From Datisca glomerata (lineage: Eukaryota > Streptophyta > Magnoliopsida > Cucurbitales > Datiscaceae): DNA of 64,000 nucleotides. Of the stretch, positions 24,577 to 37,600 are shown in pieces. The stretch covers positions 930,001-994,000 of the forward strand of contig QANY01006224.1 of NCBI GenBank assembly GCA_003255025.1. The letters are read 5' to 3'. Position 1 is the first letter of the stretch. Every line of letters starts with the position of its first letter. A model generated the notes under the pieces. That model saw only the letters and a program-made list of their open reading frames with translations, was not told where the DNA came from and did not search any database. The position numbers and the translations under genes were made by a program.

Positions 24577-26741
24577 TTTCTTTGAGCAATATGGATTACC
24601 GCTATTTCTCTTTCCCAAATGAATAGGAAAATTGTCATCTAAATCCTAGAGGAATTTACAAACCTTATAGGAAAAAATACCACAAATAGAAAAATAAAAA
24701 TTTTAACAAATATTTTTCTAACAAGAAAAATTATTCAAGAAGAAAATTAAATAAAAAATTGTTGATAAAAGTAAAATTAACTGTTTTAAATGTGACCAGA
24801 ATTGTCGTTTTTCCAACACTTGTCAAGTAAAAAATAAAATTAACCAATTAAAAATATCTGATAAAGATAAACAAGAATTATTTAGAATTATAGAAATCCT
24901 AAATTATGATGAAATTAGTAAAGAAGATTTAAAAAAATTGAATCCTCTGAATGTGAAAAATTAAACTTTTCAAGCTCTGACAGTGATTTTCCAAATATCT
25001 CTATGACATGTAAGGATAGTTGCTGTCAATAAATTAGTAATGTTTTAAATAAAAATGAAAAACAAGAAAAAATTTTATTAGATTTAATTAGTAAAATAAA
25101 AAATTCTGAATTAAACCAAAAATACCTTGAAAGATATAAGAATGTAATTCAAAAGAAAGAAAATACTAAGTCTAATAATAATACTGCAAGTTTTTCACAA
25201 AATCTTGAAAAATTCAACAAAATTAAAGGAACTGAAAAGGACGTCACTTTACAAGAACTTCAAGAAAAAATAAAAAATTAAAATAAAAAAATTAAAAGAT
25301 TTAAACATAGAAATAACAAAAGAATTAAAACTTTTAAACTAGAAAATTTAATTAAAAGTTCATGAATTCAGTGAACTAGGAGAACCTAAAAATCTCCAAT
25401 TTCTGGCGATTATGTTGAAGAACCTGTTGTCAACATTCAATATGATGATCACTTCATTCAAATCCTTAATCACATCAAAATTAAAAAATTACACATAATG
25501 GTCAGAATAATAATCTAAGATTTTGATTTCACTTTAGTGTCTCTTATTGACTCAAGAGCTGATTCGAATTGTATGCAGAAAAGATTTGTTCCTACCAAGT
25601 GCTTCAAGAAGACAAAGCATCTTTGTGCTCTACTAATGGTACAAGAATGCATATCAATTATGAAATCCCTAAAGTTTATATTTGCCAAGACAATATATGT
25701 CTAAGTAAAAAATATGACAGACAAAATTATTTTATGTTTACCATTCATTTCTCTCCTGTATTTTTTTAAAACAAACAATTTCTTTCTTTTTCTCACAATG
25801 AGAAATTGAAAACTTTAAAACAAAATTATGTTTATGAAATTGTGAATTTAATTTCTTATAAAGAAAAACAATTATTTCAGATAAAATTCAAAATAATTGA
25901 AGAATAACTTCAAAATCCTGCTCTTCAAAAAGAAATTAAAATCTTTGAACAAAAATTTTGTGAAGAGTTATGTACTGATATTCCCAATGCTTTCTGGTAC
26001 TGGAAGCACCATACTGTCAGTTTGTCTTACATTAAGGGATTTTATTAAAAGAATATCCCTACCAAGGCACGACCAATTCAAATGAATTCTGAGTTGTTGA
26101 GTTCTGTAAGAAAGAAATTGTAGAACTTCTCAATGAAAATATTATTAGAATGAGCAAATCTCATTGGTCTTGCTCAAGTTTCTATGTCCAAAAGGCCAGT
26201 GAAATTGAATTAGAAGTTCCTCGGTAATTAATTGCACGTCCATTAACAATATTTTGGAATGGATAAGGTATCTTATACTAAACAAAAGGGACTTAATCAA
26301 CAGGCTTGGAATGAAATCTGGATTTGACATGAAATCTGGATTCTAGCAAATCTAGATAAATGAAAACAATAAATATAAACTGTATTTGTAACTCCATTTA
26401 ACTATTACGAATGGAATGTAATGTCTCTTTATCTTAAAAATACTCCTAGTGAATTCAAGAATATAATCAATGAAATTTTTAATCAATCTACTAATTTTTC
26501 AATTGTTTGCTAAGATAACAAAATAAGATGAATTAGTTATCTTTGCAAGTAAAATCAAACTGTTTCAATCTAAGATCAGATTTCTAGCATTTGAAATATA
26601 TCATTCTACAATTAAACCAATTGATCGAGTCATACAATTTGCTGATAAATTCCACAATGAAATCTATGATAAAACATAATTGCAAAAGATTTCTAGGATC
26701 ATTGAATTACAATATGATTTTTACAATAAATTGAGAATTAA

Positions 26742-27155
26742 TTGCAAGCCTCTTTCTATAAGGCTAAGAAAAATTTCCCGCCATGGACAACTGTCCATAC
26801 TAATTTAATTAAGAAAATTAAAATTTATGTTAAGACACTTCTTTGTCTTGGTATCCCTACTAATAATTCTTTTAAAATTGTTCAAACTGATGCTTCTGAA
26901 CTTGGATATGGAGGTATCTTATTACAAAAAATCTCTTCAGAAACACCTGATCAAATTGTCAGGTTCATATCTGGGACTTGGACCCAATCACAAATTAATT
27001 ACAGTACTATTAAAAAGGAAATTTTAGCAGTTGTTTTGTGTATTCAAAAACTTCAAGAATATTTGCTAAATCAAAAATTTCTTTTAAAAATTGATTGCAA
27101 ATGTTCAATGGAAGAAGATGTAAAAAAATATTGCTTCCAAACAATTTTTTGCTAG
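26742..27155 (+). pseudogene. RNase H segment of copy C (137 aa open)
   Basis: The unbroken stretch covers the RT connection and RNase H, with TDASELGYGG, KKEIL and KIDCK. Three acidic residues of the RNase H fold are visible. The frame breaks after KIDCK because of a small deletion relative to copy B. Related minus-strand stretch: 20991-21431 in copy B. Confidence 0.65.
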
Positions 27156-27239
27156 ATGAAAATCTATCCTTAGCATTTTTTATTTTGGTATTGAGTTTAT
27201 TTAGGGCATTAATAATTCAATTCATGACTTCATTACTCG

Positions 27240-28600
27240 TGAATTCTTACAGGGTCATTAAGATTGGGTCTAGGCCCCATGCCTCAAAAGCTGGATTCAA
27301 ATGGGAGTCTTTGACTCCACAATTGGCCCTTAAGGCCCAAATTAAATAGGAGTCTTCTACTCCTAAACAAACTCAATCAACAATACTTGGATCCATCAGA
27401 CCCAATTACCAATCAGTTCTGGTCAACCAATTTGACTCATTCTCAATCACTCATCCTTTTAATGCATAATTAGTCAATCAACCAATTACAAAATACAGAA
27501 ATTTACCCCCTTATTTCAAAAAAATCCTCAGCAAAAATCTCTTTAATATTGAGTCCTCATTTGCTCATTTGAAAAAATCTGCTGAAATAGCAAAAGCCCA
27601 TATTCTTCTAGAATTCCACTATGTCCCTGGTCATAAGGACAAAGGTCTTAGTTTCTATTGAGATATTCCCTTAAAAATAAAATCCATTAATATTAGCTCA
27701 ATCAAAAGTTTTGAAGAAATGATTGAAAATCCCATCCTTCAGGTCTCAAAATTCCTTTAAATAAAAAATAATATAATTATTTTGACTATATTGATGTTTG
27801 ACACATGCTTTTCTTGCATCAAAATAATAATTTTTCTCACTCTTGTTTTTTAAACTTTGACAAGAATTTCAAAATAAACTTTCCAAATTGGTTCTTAAGA
27901 TGGTGGCTCATTCATGGCTCTGTCTTAGAATTACTTTCAATCGATTTTCATCAAGCTTTTAATTTATTTTTAAAAATATACAAACCCTCATCAATTGAGG
28001 CTTATTTTCCTCATATTCTTTGCTTTACAAATAAATACAAAATATCATTTATGATAAAAAAAAATACGTAATTGAAGATGGAACCATCACCAGACATATT
28101 ATGTTAAATGGTGCGATAAATTCATACCCAAAAAATCATTGTCACCATTAACCAGGAATTTACGAACATCCAACCTCAATTAAAATTGGCAAAAATTCCG
28201 TTTACCTAGGCTCCATTAAAAATTAGTGAGTCCATCAACCCAAATCCATGAACCAAATCATCCAATTCAAACTCATCCAAAGAATCCAGACCCTTTTTCT
28301 AAGGGAAAATCAAAGGCCACAAAGCCTAAATCCAAATTGAAGCAAGAATTAATCCAAAAAATACTTCTCCTTTTGGAAGATAATAATAATTCTGACTTTG
28401 AATCATCTGTAGAGTCAAGTCACCCAATTAAACAAAATATCCAAAAATCTCAATCATCCAAAAAGGCTACCCCTCAGTAATTGAAAGACCAAAATACACA
28501 GAAGGGTCGCATTCTATCACAATGGGCCTATGACACATTTTAAGACTCTCAAGACCCATTTGATGACATCAATCTTAGTGATAAAATAATCAAGAAATCA
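27240..28600 (+). pseudogene. Unassigned C-terminal region after RNase H (copy C)
   Basis: This region follows RNase H and is also present, diverged, in copies A (about 15130-16560) and B (about 19510-20950). Recognisable recurring blocks are ASKAGFKWES, LVNQFDSFSIT, FPNWFLRWW, KPSSIEAYFP and a hydrophilic Lys/Ser/Gln-rich tail at 28226-28480. I do not recognise a domain. Its presence in three copies argues that it was part of the ancestral viral coding region. Confidence 0.5.
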
Positions 28601-29030
28601 AGAAATTTGAAAGAATAATGATGGCTCTCCAGCATAATACAACGGTCATGATGAATTTCAAAACAAGTAATAATGACTTCTCCAACATGAATCAATAATT
28701 GAGCACAAAAGTTCAAGATAGAAATTATCAAAGGATAACAACAATGACTCTCCATTATACAACAATAGTCACAATGACTTTTCAAAACAACCATTATGAC
28801 TTCCAAGAATGAAGACATGAAGACCAAGATAACAATTATCGAGAAATCTTTGTATTTTATTTTATTTTTTTGCAACTATTGTACTAGTTACCAAACAGTT
28901 AGGAACCTATTTGTCATTTTTACTATTTTAGTCAAAAGTTGTAATGTAAAATGTCTTTACTTTTATAAAAAAAAAAAAAAGAATAGTGCAGGTTAATGAT
29001 GAGTTCCAAATGAACTCCACTCTCAATGCC

Positions 29031-29040
29031 TATAAATAGG
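29031..29040 (+). promoter_or_regulatory. TATA box, array unit 1
   Basis: tataaatagg preceded by ctcaatgcc. The same box recurs at 29760, 30523, 31300, 32069 and 32841; in unit 7 (33613) it has decayed to tataactagg. Pararetroviral promoters place the RNA start ~30 bases downstream. Confidence 0.65.
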
Positions 29041-29174
29041 TTGTCCTCTTCCATTTATTCATTATAACTTGTTTTTCACTCTTAAAAATTTTACTCTTCA
29101 TTGTTGTGTAATTTCTTACTTGTCTTAATACCCAATCTTTAAATTACTTAAATTATAAGCAATTCTGCCTCTTT

Positions 29175-29190
29175 TGGTATCAAAATACAT
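29175..29190 (+). promoter_or_regulatory. Primer-site-like sequence, array unit 1
   Basis: ttttggtatcaaaata lies ~145 bases after the TATA box and repeats in all units. It keeps tggtatca of the tRNA-iMet complement but is poorer after that than the copy at 14341-14353. Confidence 0.45.
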
Positions 29191-32100
29191 AATGAGATTT
29201 TTAATCATAAACCAAATATCCAGAAAGCTCAATCATCCAAAAAGGCCACTCCTCAGTAATTGAAAGACACATTTTAAGACTCTCAAGACTCATTTGATGA
29301 CATCAATCTTAGTGAAAAAATAATATATAAATCAAGAAATTTGAAAGAATAATGATGTCTCTCAGCATAATACAACGGTCATTATGAATTTCAAAACAAG
29401 CAATAATGACTTCTTCAACATGAATCAATAATTGAAGCAAAAAAGCCCAAGATAGCAATTATCAAAGGATGACAACAATGACTCTCCATTATACAACAAT
29501 AGTCACAATGACTTTTCAAAACAACCATACGACTTCCAAGAATGAAGACATGAAGATCAAGATAATAATTATCGAGAAATCTTTGTATTTTATTTTATTT
29601 TTTTACAATTATTGTACTAGTTGCCAAACAGTTTGGCAACTATTTGTCATTTTTACTATTCTTAGTCAAAAGTTGTAATGTAAAATGACTTTACTTTTAT
29701 AAGAAAAAAGAATAATGCAGGTTAGTGATGAGTTCCTAATGAACTCCACTCTCAATGCCTATAAATAGGTTGTCCTCTTCCATTTGTTCATCATAACTTG
29801 TTTTTCACTCTTAAAAATTTTACACTTCATTGTTGTGTGAATTCTTGCTTGTCTCAATACCCAATCTTTAAATTACTTAAATTATACGCAAGTCCGCCTC
29901 TTTTGGTATCAAAATACAGAATGAGATTTTTAATCATAAACCAAATATCAAAAAAGCTCAATCATCCAAAAAGGCTACCCCTCAGTAATTGAATGACCAA
30001 AATACAAAGAAGGGTCGCATCCTACCACAATGGGCCTATGACACATTTTAAGACTCATGACATCAATCTTAGTGAAAAAACTAATATATAAATCCAGAAA
30101 TTTGAAAGAATAATGATGGCTCTCAGCATAATACAACGGTCATGATGAATTTCAAAACAAACAATAATGACTTCTCCAACATGAATCAATAATTGAAGCA
30201 CAAAAGTTCAAGATAGCATTTATCAAAGGATGACAACAATAACTCTCCATTATACAACAATAGTCACAATGACTTTTCAAAACAACCATACGACTTCCAA
30301 GAATGAAGACATGAAGACCAAGATAACAATTATCGAGTAATCTTTGTATTTTATTTTATTTTTTTGCAATTATTGTACTAATTGCCAAAAAGTTTGGCAA
30401 CTATTTGTCATTTTTACTATTTTTAGTCAAAATTTGTAATGTAAAATGTCTTTTCTTTTATATAAAAAAAAAGAATAGTGCAGGTTAGTGATTAGTTCCT
30501 AATGAACTCCACTCACAATGCCTATAAATAGGTTGTCCTCTTCCATTTGTTCATCATAACTTGTTTTTCACTCTTAAAAATTTTACTCTTCATTGTTGTG
30601 TGATTTCTTGCTTGTCTCAACACTCAATCTTTAAATTACTTAAATTATACGCAATTCTGCCTCTTTTGGTATCAAAATACATAATGAGATTTTTAATCAT
30701 AAACCAAATATCCAAAAAGCTCAATCATCCAAAAAGGCTACCCCTCAGTAATTGAAAGACCAAAATACACAGAAGGGTCGCATCCTACCACAATGGGCCT
30801 ATGACACATTTTAAGACTCTCAGGACCCATTTGATGACATCAATCTTACTGAAAAAATAGTATATAAATCAAGAAATTTTAAAGAATAATGATGGCTCTC
30901 CAGCATAATATAACGGTAATGATGAATTTCAAAACAAGTAATAATGACTTCTCCAACATGAATCAATAATTTTAGTAAAAAAGTCCAAGATAGCAATTAT
31001 CAAAGGATGACAACAATGACTCTCCATTATACAACAATAGTCACAATGACTTTTCAAAACAACCATACGACTTCCAAGAATGAAGACATGTCGACCAAGA
31101 TAACAATTATCGAGAAATCTTTGTATTTTATTTTATTTTTTACAATTATTGTACTAGTTGCCTAACAGTTAGGCAACTATTTGTTATTTTTACTATTTTT
31201 AGTCAAAAGTTGTAATGTAAAATGTCTTTACTTTTATAATAAAAAAAAAGAATAGTGCAGGTTAGTGATGAGTTCCTAATGAACTCCACTCTCAATGCCT
31301 ATAAATAGGTTGTCATCTTTCATTTGTTCATCAGAACTTGTTTTTCGCTCTTAAAAATTTTACTCTTCATTGTTGTGTGAATTTTTGCTTGTCTCAATAC
31401 CTAATCTTTAAATTACTTAAATTATACGCAATTCCACCTCTTTTGGTATCAAAATACATAATGATCTTTTTAATCATAAACCAAATATCCAAAAAGCTCA
31501 ATCATCCAAAGAGGCTACCCCTCAATAATTGAAAGCCTAAAATACACAGAAGGGTCGCATCCTACCACAATGGGCCTTTGACACATTTTAAGACTTTCAG
31601 GACCCATTTGATGACATCAATCTTAGTGAAAAATATTAAATAAATCAAGAAGTTTGAAAGAATAATGATGGCTCTCAGCATCATACAATGGTCATGATGA
31701 ATTTCAAAACAAGTAATAATGACTTCTCCAACATGAATCAATAATTGAAACACAAAAGTCCAAGATAGCAATTATCAAAGGATGATACCAATGACTCTCC
31801 ATTATACAACTATAGTCACAATGACTTTTTAAAACAACCATACGACTTCCAAGAACGAAGACACTAAGGCCAAGATAACAATTATCGAGAAATCTTTGTA
31901 TTTTATTTTATTTTGCAATTATTGTACTAGTTGCCAAACAGTTAGGCAACTATTTGTCATTTTTACTATTTTTAGTCAAAAGTTGTAATATAAAATGTCT
32001 TTACTATTATTAAAAAAAGAATAGTGCATGTTAGTGATGAGTTCCTAATGAACTCCACTCTCAATGCCTATAAATAGGTTGTCCTCTTCCATTTGTTAAT

Positions 32101-33790
32101 CATAACTTGTTTTTCACTCTTAAAAATTTTACTCTTCATTGTTGTGTGATTTCTTGCTTGTCTCAACACTCAATCTTTAAATTTCTTTAATTATACGCAA
32201 TTCCGTCTCTTTTGGTATCAAAATACATAATGAGATTTTTAATCATAAACCAAATATCTAAAAAGCTCAATCATCCAAAAAGGCTACCATTCAGTAATTG
32301 AAAGACCAAAATACACAGAAGGGTCGCATCCTACCACAATGGGCCTATGACACATTTTAAGACTCTCAGGACCCATTTGATGACATCAATCTTACTGAAA
32401 AAATAGTATATAAATCAAGAAATTTTAAAGAATAATGATGGCTCTCCAGCATAATATAACGGTAATGATGAATTTCAAAACAAGTAATAATGACTTCTCC
32501 AACATGAATCAATAATTTTAGTAAAAAAGTCCAAGATAGCAATTATCAAAGGATGACAACAATGACTCTCCATTATACAACAATAGTCACAATGACTTTT
32601 CAAAACAACCATACGACTTCCAAGAATGAAGACATGAAGACCAAGATAACAATTATCGAGAAATCTTTGTATTTTATTTTATTTTGCAATTATTGTACTA
32701 GTTGCCAAACAGTTTGGCAACTATTTGTCATTTTTACTATTTTTAGTCAAAAGTTGTAATATAAAATGTCTTTACTTTTATTAAAAAAAAGAATAGTGCA
32801 TGTTTGTGATTAGTTCCTAATGAACTCCATTCTCAATGCCTATAAATAGGTTGTCCTCTTCCATTTGTTCATCATAACTTGTTTTTCACTCTTAAAAATT
32901 TTACTCTTCATTGTTGTGTGATTTCTTGCTTGTCTCAACACTCAATCTTTAAATTACTTAAATTATACGCAATTCCACCTCTTTTGGTATCAAAATACAT
33001 AATGAGATTTTTAATCATAAACCAAATATCCAAAAAGCTCAATCATCCAAAAAGGCTACCCCTCAGTAATTGAAAGACCAAAATACACAGAAGGGTCGCA
33101 TCCTACCACAATGGGCCTATGACACATTTTAAGACTCTCAGGACCCATTTGATGACATCAATCTTAGTGAAAAAATAATATATAAATCAAGAAATTTTAA
33201 AGAATAATGATGGCTCTCCAGCATAATACAACGGTAATGATGAATTTCAAAACAAACAATAATGACTTCTCCAACATGAATCGATAATTGAAGCACAAAA
33301 GTCCAAGATAGCAATTATCAAAGGATGACAACAATGACTCTCCATTATACAACAATAGTCACAATGACTTTTCAAACAACCATTATGATTTCCAAGAATG
33401 AAAATATGAAGACCAATATAACAATTATCGAGAAATCTTTGTATTTTATTTTATTTTTTTGCAATTATTGTACTAGTTGCCTAACAGTTAGGCAACTATT
33501 TGTCATTTTTCTATTTTTAGTCAAAAGTTGTAATGTAAAATGTCTTTACTTTTATAAAAAAAAAATAGTGCAGGTTAGTGATGAGTTCCTAATGAAATCC
33601 ACTCTCAATGCCTATAACTAGGTTGTCCTCTTCCATTTGATCATCATAACTTGTTTGTCACTCTTAAAAGTTTTACTCTTCATTGTTGTGTGAATTCTTG
33701 CTTGTTTCATTCCCCAATCTTTAAATTACTTAAATTATACGCAATTCTGCCTCTTTTGGTATCAAAATACATAATGAGATTTTTAATCAT

Positions 33791-34290
33791 ATTACATCTT
33801 AGGGACTCTAATATTTGCATTACCTTGGCTAGATTGAATCAACAGTGTTTGATTTTTAGAATATATTATAAAGTAGCCAAAACCAATATGAATTTCTAAA
33901 TCATCAATAGGAGTCCAGAAAATCAAATCTTGTTGATTCAATCTAGCCAAAGTAATGCGAATATTAGAGTCTCTAAAACCATTAGGTGGTTTGATATTAC
34001 TTTGCTTACAAATTGGCGTTTGACCAATGAAAGCCAACTAATTTCTATTCAACGCCCAATTGAAGATATTGATTATATCCAGCAGTACATGGATGGCATG
34101 TGTGTGTGTGTGTGTTTGTGTGTGTGAGAGAGTCATAATCATAACGACAAGATTCAATTCCTGTGAATTTCATAATTTAGTTTTCATTCAAAATAATTCT
34201 TACGATGGGCAAGTTTCTCAGACTACTGAAGTGAGAAGTTATTCTTTGGATAAAACTCTCATAATGTTTTGTTATTTTAAATGTAAATAA
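33791..34290 (+). pseudogene. Movement-protein-like viral fragment, rearranged
   Basis: It starts directly after array unit 7. An imperfect 56-bp inverted repeat (about 33793-33850 and 33920-33975) encodes DSNIRITLARLNQQ-like residues. On the plus strand after the repeat, the frame reads NANIRV, then TNWRLTNESQLISIQRP and IEDIDYIQQYMDG, before a (GT)n microsatellite breaks it. A short piece resuming with TTEVRSYSLDKT follows. The loop between the arms (33851-33919) makes sense on the minus strand (IDDLEIHIGFGY), so it appears flipped. Position after the promoter/primer block and before any capsid suggests the N-terminal movement-protein part of the same virus; this assignment is inference. 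Confidence 0.4.
34099..34132. repeat. (GT)n/(GA)n microsatellite
   Basis: gtgtgtgtgtgtgtgttt followed by gtgtgtgtgagagag, within the viral fragment and disrupting its frame. Confidence 0.9.
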
Positions 34291-34649
34291 ATTAATTAAT
34301 TTTCAATGGTCCTTGTACCATCCATTAAAAGTCACCTATTTTGTTTCATAATTTTTGGTCAAAAGATAAATATATTAATCGAAAGAAAAAAACAAATACA
34401 AACTCCAAGGGGCATACCCCAGAAAATCCTACCAAAGGGTAACAACAATACACCCTACAACCACATAGAAACTAAATTAGTATCAAGACTATTTCCCCTA
34501 ACATTATGTAAATAAACAATCTTCTCCCTAATCATGAAAATAATCTTTTTAGAGATAATAGGTGTCTCCACAAGTTTTCTAAGGAAGACTCTCCTATTCA
34601 TTCAATCCAAATACAGTATATATTACATCTATCCAATAGACTCATCAAT

Positions 34650-37600
34650 AGCCTGCAAGTAATGGGACACTCATAGAAAATATGAGAGTAGTTTCCACAC
34701 CAGAGGCATAGAAAACACACACAGTTCCAGAATGAGGAAACCATTTAGACACATGGTCTTTAGTTGTCAACTTATTCAATAGAGCAAGCCATGTAATAAA
34801 TGAACATTTAGGAATATTCCCTGAAAACCAAACAATAATAGCCCAAGGCGCTTTAGGTCTATGTTACAGCAGTGCTAAATAAGTCATATTAATAGAGAAT
34901 GTGCCATTCGGACTAGCAAGCCAGTACCATATATCATTTCCCATGTTGAATATGTGAATTCAACCTAATATCCCAACGTGCAAACACCTCAGCAACATTA
35001 GGATTTGGCCAATACCAATTCCCATCAATAATTAAAGAAGAAAAATGAGAGTCCAAAAATAAACCTGAATGAGAAACCAACTCCTTCTTTCCAAGGTTGA
35101 ACAAAATAACTCAGCCAGCTTGCTTCTGATTCTGATGAGTTTCCTGCATGACCATGAAGAATCGGCGGGCATCTTCATAGTAAACATAGAATGCTTCTTC
35201 AAGATATTGTTGTAGCACCAAGGAATTCAAATAGAGTCCTTAGCTTTTAAGACTAGCCTCCAAATTTGTTCAGCCACATCAGCTAGGTTCCAAGTACAAA
35301 GCTCAGTAATACCTAGCCTACCTTCATCAAAAGGAAGACAAACAAGTTCCCAAGGCACTTTAGCACCTGAAGCCTTGTCAGTACATCCCTTCCAGGGAAA
35401 ATTCCTCAAAGCGGTATTAATCTTCTTCATTACTTGTTTACGAATTATGAAAAGGCTAGACCAATAACCCTGAATGGCATAGAGAATAGATTTAATTAAT
35501 TGAAGAATGCCAACAAATGTGAGTTATATAGTCTCCCATGGCTTTGTTTTCTGCATAATCCTGTCAACCATGATCTCACAATGCATTTTATTCAACTTAG
35601 TATAAATCAAGGTGATCCTTAGATAATTTACAATAAGTACACCCTTAAAGAAGCCAATCTCCTCTAGAATCGGAGTTTGAGTGTTTTCATCCACCCCTGA
35701 GAAGAATATATTACTCTTTGCTTCATTTAGTATTAAGCCTTATATGTGACAAAATATATTAATACCTTCCCTGGAAGCTTTCAAAGAGTTCAAATCACCC
35801 TTACAAAAGACAAGAAGATCGTCAACAAAACATAAATTCACCAATTTATTTATTTTGCACCTCTAGTGACATTGAAAATTAGGCAGAGTAGCACAATTAT
35901 GCAGGATACTAGTAAGAACCTCCATAGCAAGCATAAAAAGATAAAGTGGCGTTGGGTCACCTTGCCTTAAACTCTTACTTCGTTGAAAGAAGCCATGAAG
36001 CCCACCATTGATACTAACCGAGTAGGAAGGGAAGTCACACACTCCATAATCCAAGAGATAAACATGTCAGGAAAACCAAATGCCTGTAAAACCCTACTCA
36101 GGAAATACCAACTCACATATTTTAAGCTTTCATTAAATCTACCTTGGGAGTGCACCTAGGATTATTGCTGTTCCTATGATACCCTCTCATAAGCTCCTCA
36201 GCTAACAGAATGTTATCAGAATTACATCTTATATGTATATAAGCAGTTTGGTTAAGACTAACCAAAGTAGGAAGAACAGCCCTCAACCTGTTAGCAATCA
36301 TCTTGGTAATACATTTATAAACAAGGTTGCAGCAAGAGATGGGTCTAAATTCAGTAACCTTGGATTGGGTTAAGCACTTTGGGGACAAGGATAATGGAGG
36401 TGGCATTAAAGTGCTTGAGAAGTTTTCCATGAATGAAAAATTCTAAGACTGCTTCACTAACATCATGGTCAACAATGTCCCATGACTTCTTGAAATAACT
36501 GGCTGAAAAACCATCAGGGCCAATAACCTTGTTAACCTTAAAAAAGAAGAACGTATGCTTGACTTCCTCAACTGTAAAGTCCATACTCATAATAAAAGAC
36601 AATTCTAGGGTGATCCTTCTTGAAATGGCTCTATCTGTAACCTCCCACTAAATGTTTGTTACAGGTCTATGAATTCCCAAGTAAAGACTTGTAAAAGGTA
36701 ACAATATGGTTCTGAATATCAATTTGACCGATTAGAATGTTACCAAGGTCATCCTCTAATTGAATAATTTTAGCCTTCCTCCTATGAGCCTTGACTGCAT
36801 TGAAGAAAAAGGATGTGTTATTGTCTCCTAGGTTCAATCAAGAGATTCTAGACTTCTACATGAAAAAGCTCTTCTCAGAAAGAGCCCACATTTGAAACTA
36901 TTCAACAATATCACAAGCAAGATTATGAAAGTAAATGCTTCCAGGATTATGATTCCACTTTAAATTAACCTGTTTAAGGTAATCCCTAGCTTCATTAACT
37001 CTCCTTGAAAGATCACTATAATGGACAGAATTAATGTCTCTAAGAGCTGTCTTGATAAACTTTAATTTCTTAGTTAATTTGTACATAGCAGTACATGAAC
37101 CTCAATATTCCAAGCACCTTCGACTGCCTCATGATAACCTTCCATGTCAGTCCAGAATTGGAAGAATTTAAAAGAGGATATTCTCTTAGATGAGTTAGGT
37201 AAAAATCTAACAACACCTGGACTATGATCAGATAAGCCATACTCGTCAAAGAAGACAGTGGAGTTCTCAAAAAGATTGTGCCAATGGACATTCACTACAA
37301 TCCTATCAATTTTTGACATGATACTACCATCTCATGGTTGATGTTCCACCAAGTATAGAAATAACCCTAGTACCTCAAATCAGACATGCTTAATTATTCA
37401 AACATGCTACAAAATCCTTCATGCCAGCATCTCAGTCCAATGAACCACCTACTTTTTCATTTGGGTGAAGAATAGCATTGAAGTCCCCCAGCATTAACCA
37501 AGCCTGATTACTCATATTTGCCTAAATAGATAGAAAATCACCCCAGATATTAACCCTATCAGTAGCAGCATTCTTTACATACACAAAAAAGCAAAAAAAT

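Larger units (their letters stand above)
23921..28600 (+). pseudogene. Endogenous caulimovirid polyprotein, copy C, broken
   Basis: Plus-strand copy. The capsid-like region is at 23921-24576, with a 133-residue open stretch at 24175-24576. The zinc-knuckle position is 24782-24823, where the His codon reads Arg. A Lys/Ser-rich linker is followed by the protease (25549-25557 reads DSR where copy B has DSG), RT from ~26040 to 26700, RNase H (TDAS at 26886-26897, then KKEIL and KIDCK) and a C-terminal region to ~28600. The catalytic YxDD segment of RT is missing: compared with copy B, ~70 bp is deleted near 26507, at a short tttgc match. There are many stops. The 3' end runs directly into the seven-unit promoter array, whose first unit is this copy's own 3' end. 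No movement-protein part precedes the capsid. Confidence 0.8.
28430..33790 (+). repeat. Seven tandem ~770-bp units of viral 3' end + promoter + leader + primer site
   Basis: Units: 28430-29208, 29209-29937, 29938-30700, 30701-31477, 31478-32246, 32247-33018, 33019-33790 (779, 729, 763, 777, 769, 772, 772 bp). Each begins in the polyprotein C-terminal coding end (aaaccaaatatcc), passes through a 3' non-coding part, a TATA box, an untranslated leader and the primer-site-like ttttggtatcaaaa, and stops at atttttaatcat. Units are ~90-95 % alike by eye. The last unit ends exactly at the common boundary, followed by a different viral sequence. Short frames of ~64 residues in each unit (recurring TLKNFTLHCC) are leader translations and are not called as genes. 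Confidence 0.9.

Noticed and set aside
15121..28600. Ty3/gypsy retrotransposon as the source of the RT/RNase H sequences
   Set aside because: No integrase, no LTRs, and the order capsid-protease-RT-RNase H followed by a promoter and primer site fits Caulimoviridae better.
28430..33790. Array resembling a CRISPR or satellite locus, with a ~64-codon frame per unit
   Set aside because: Units are ~770 bp without spacers and contain a TATA box and primer site; the frames lie in the leader and vary in reading. It is a viral non-coding repeat in a plant genome.
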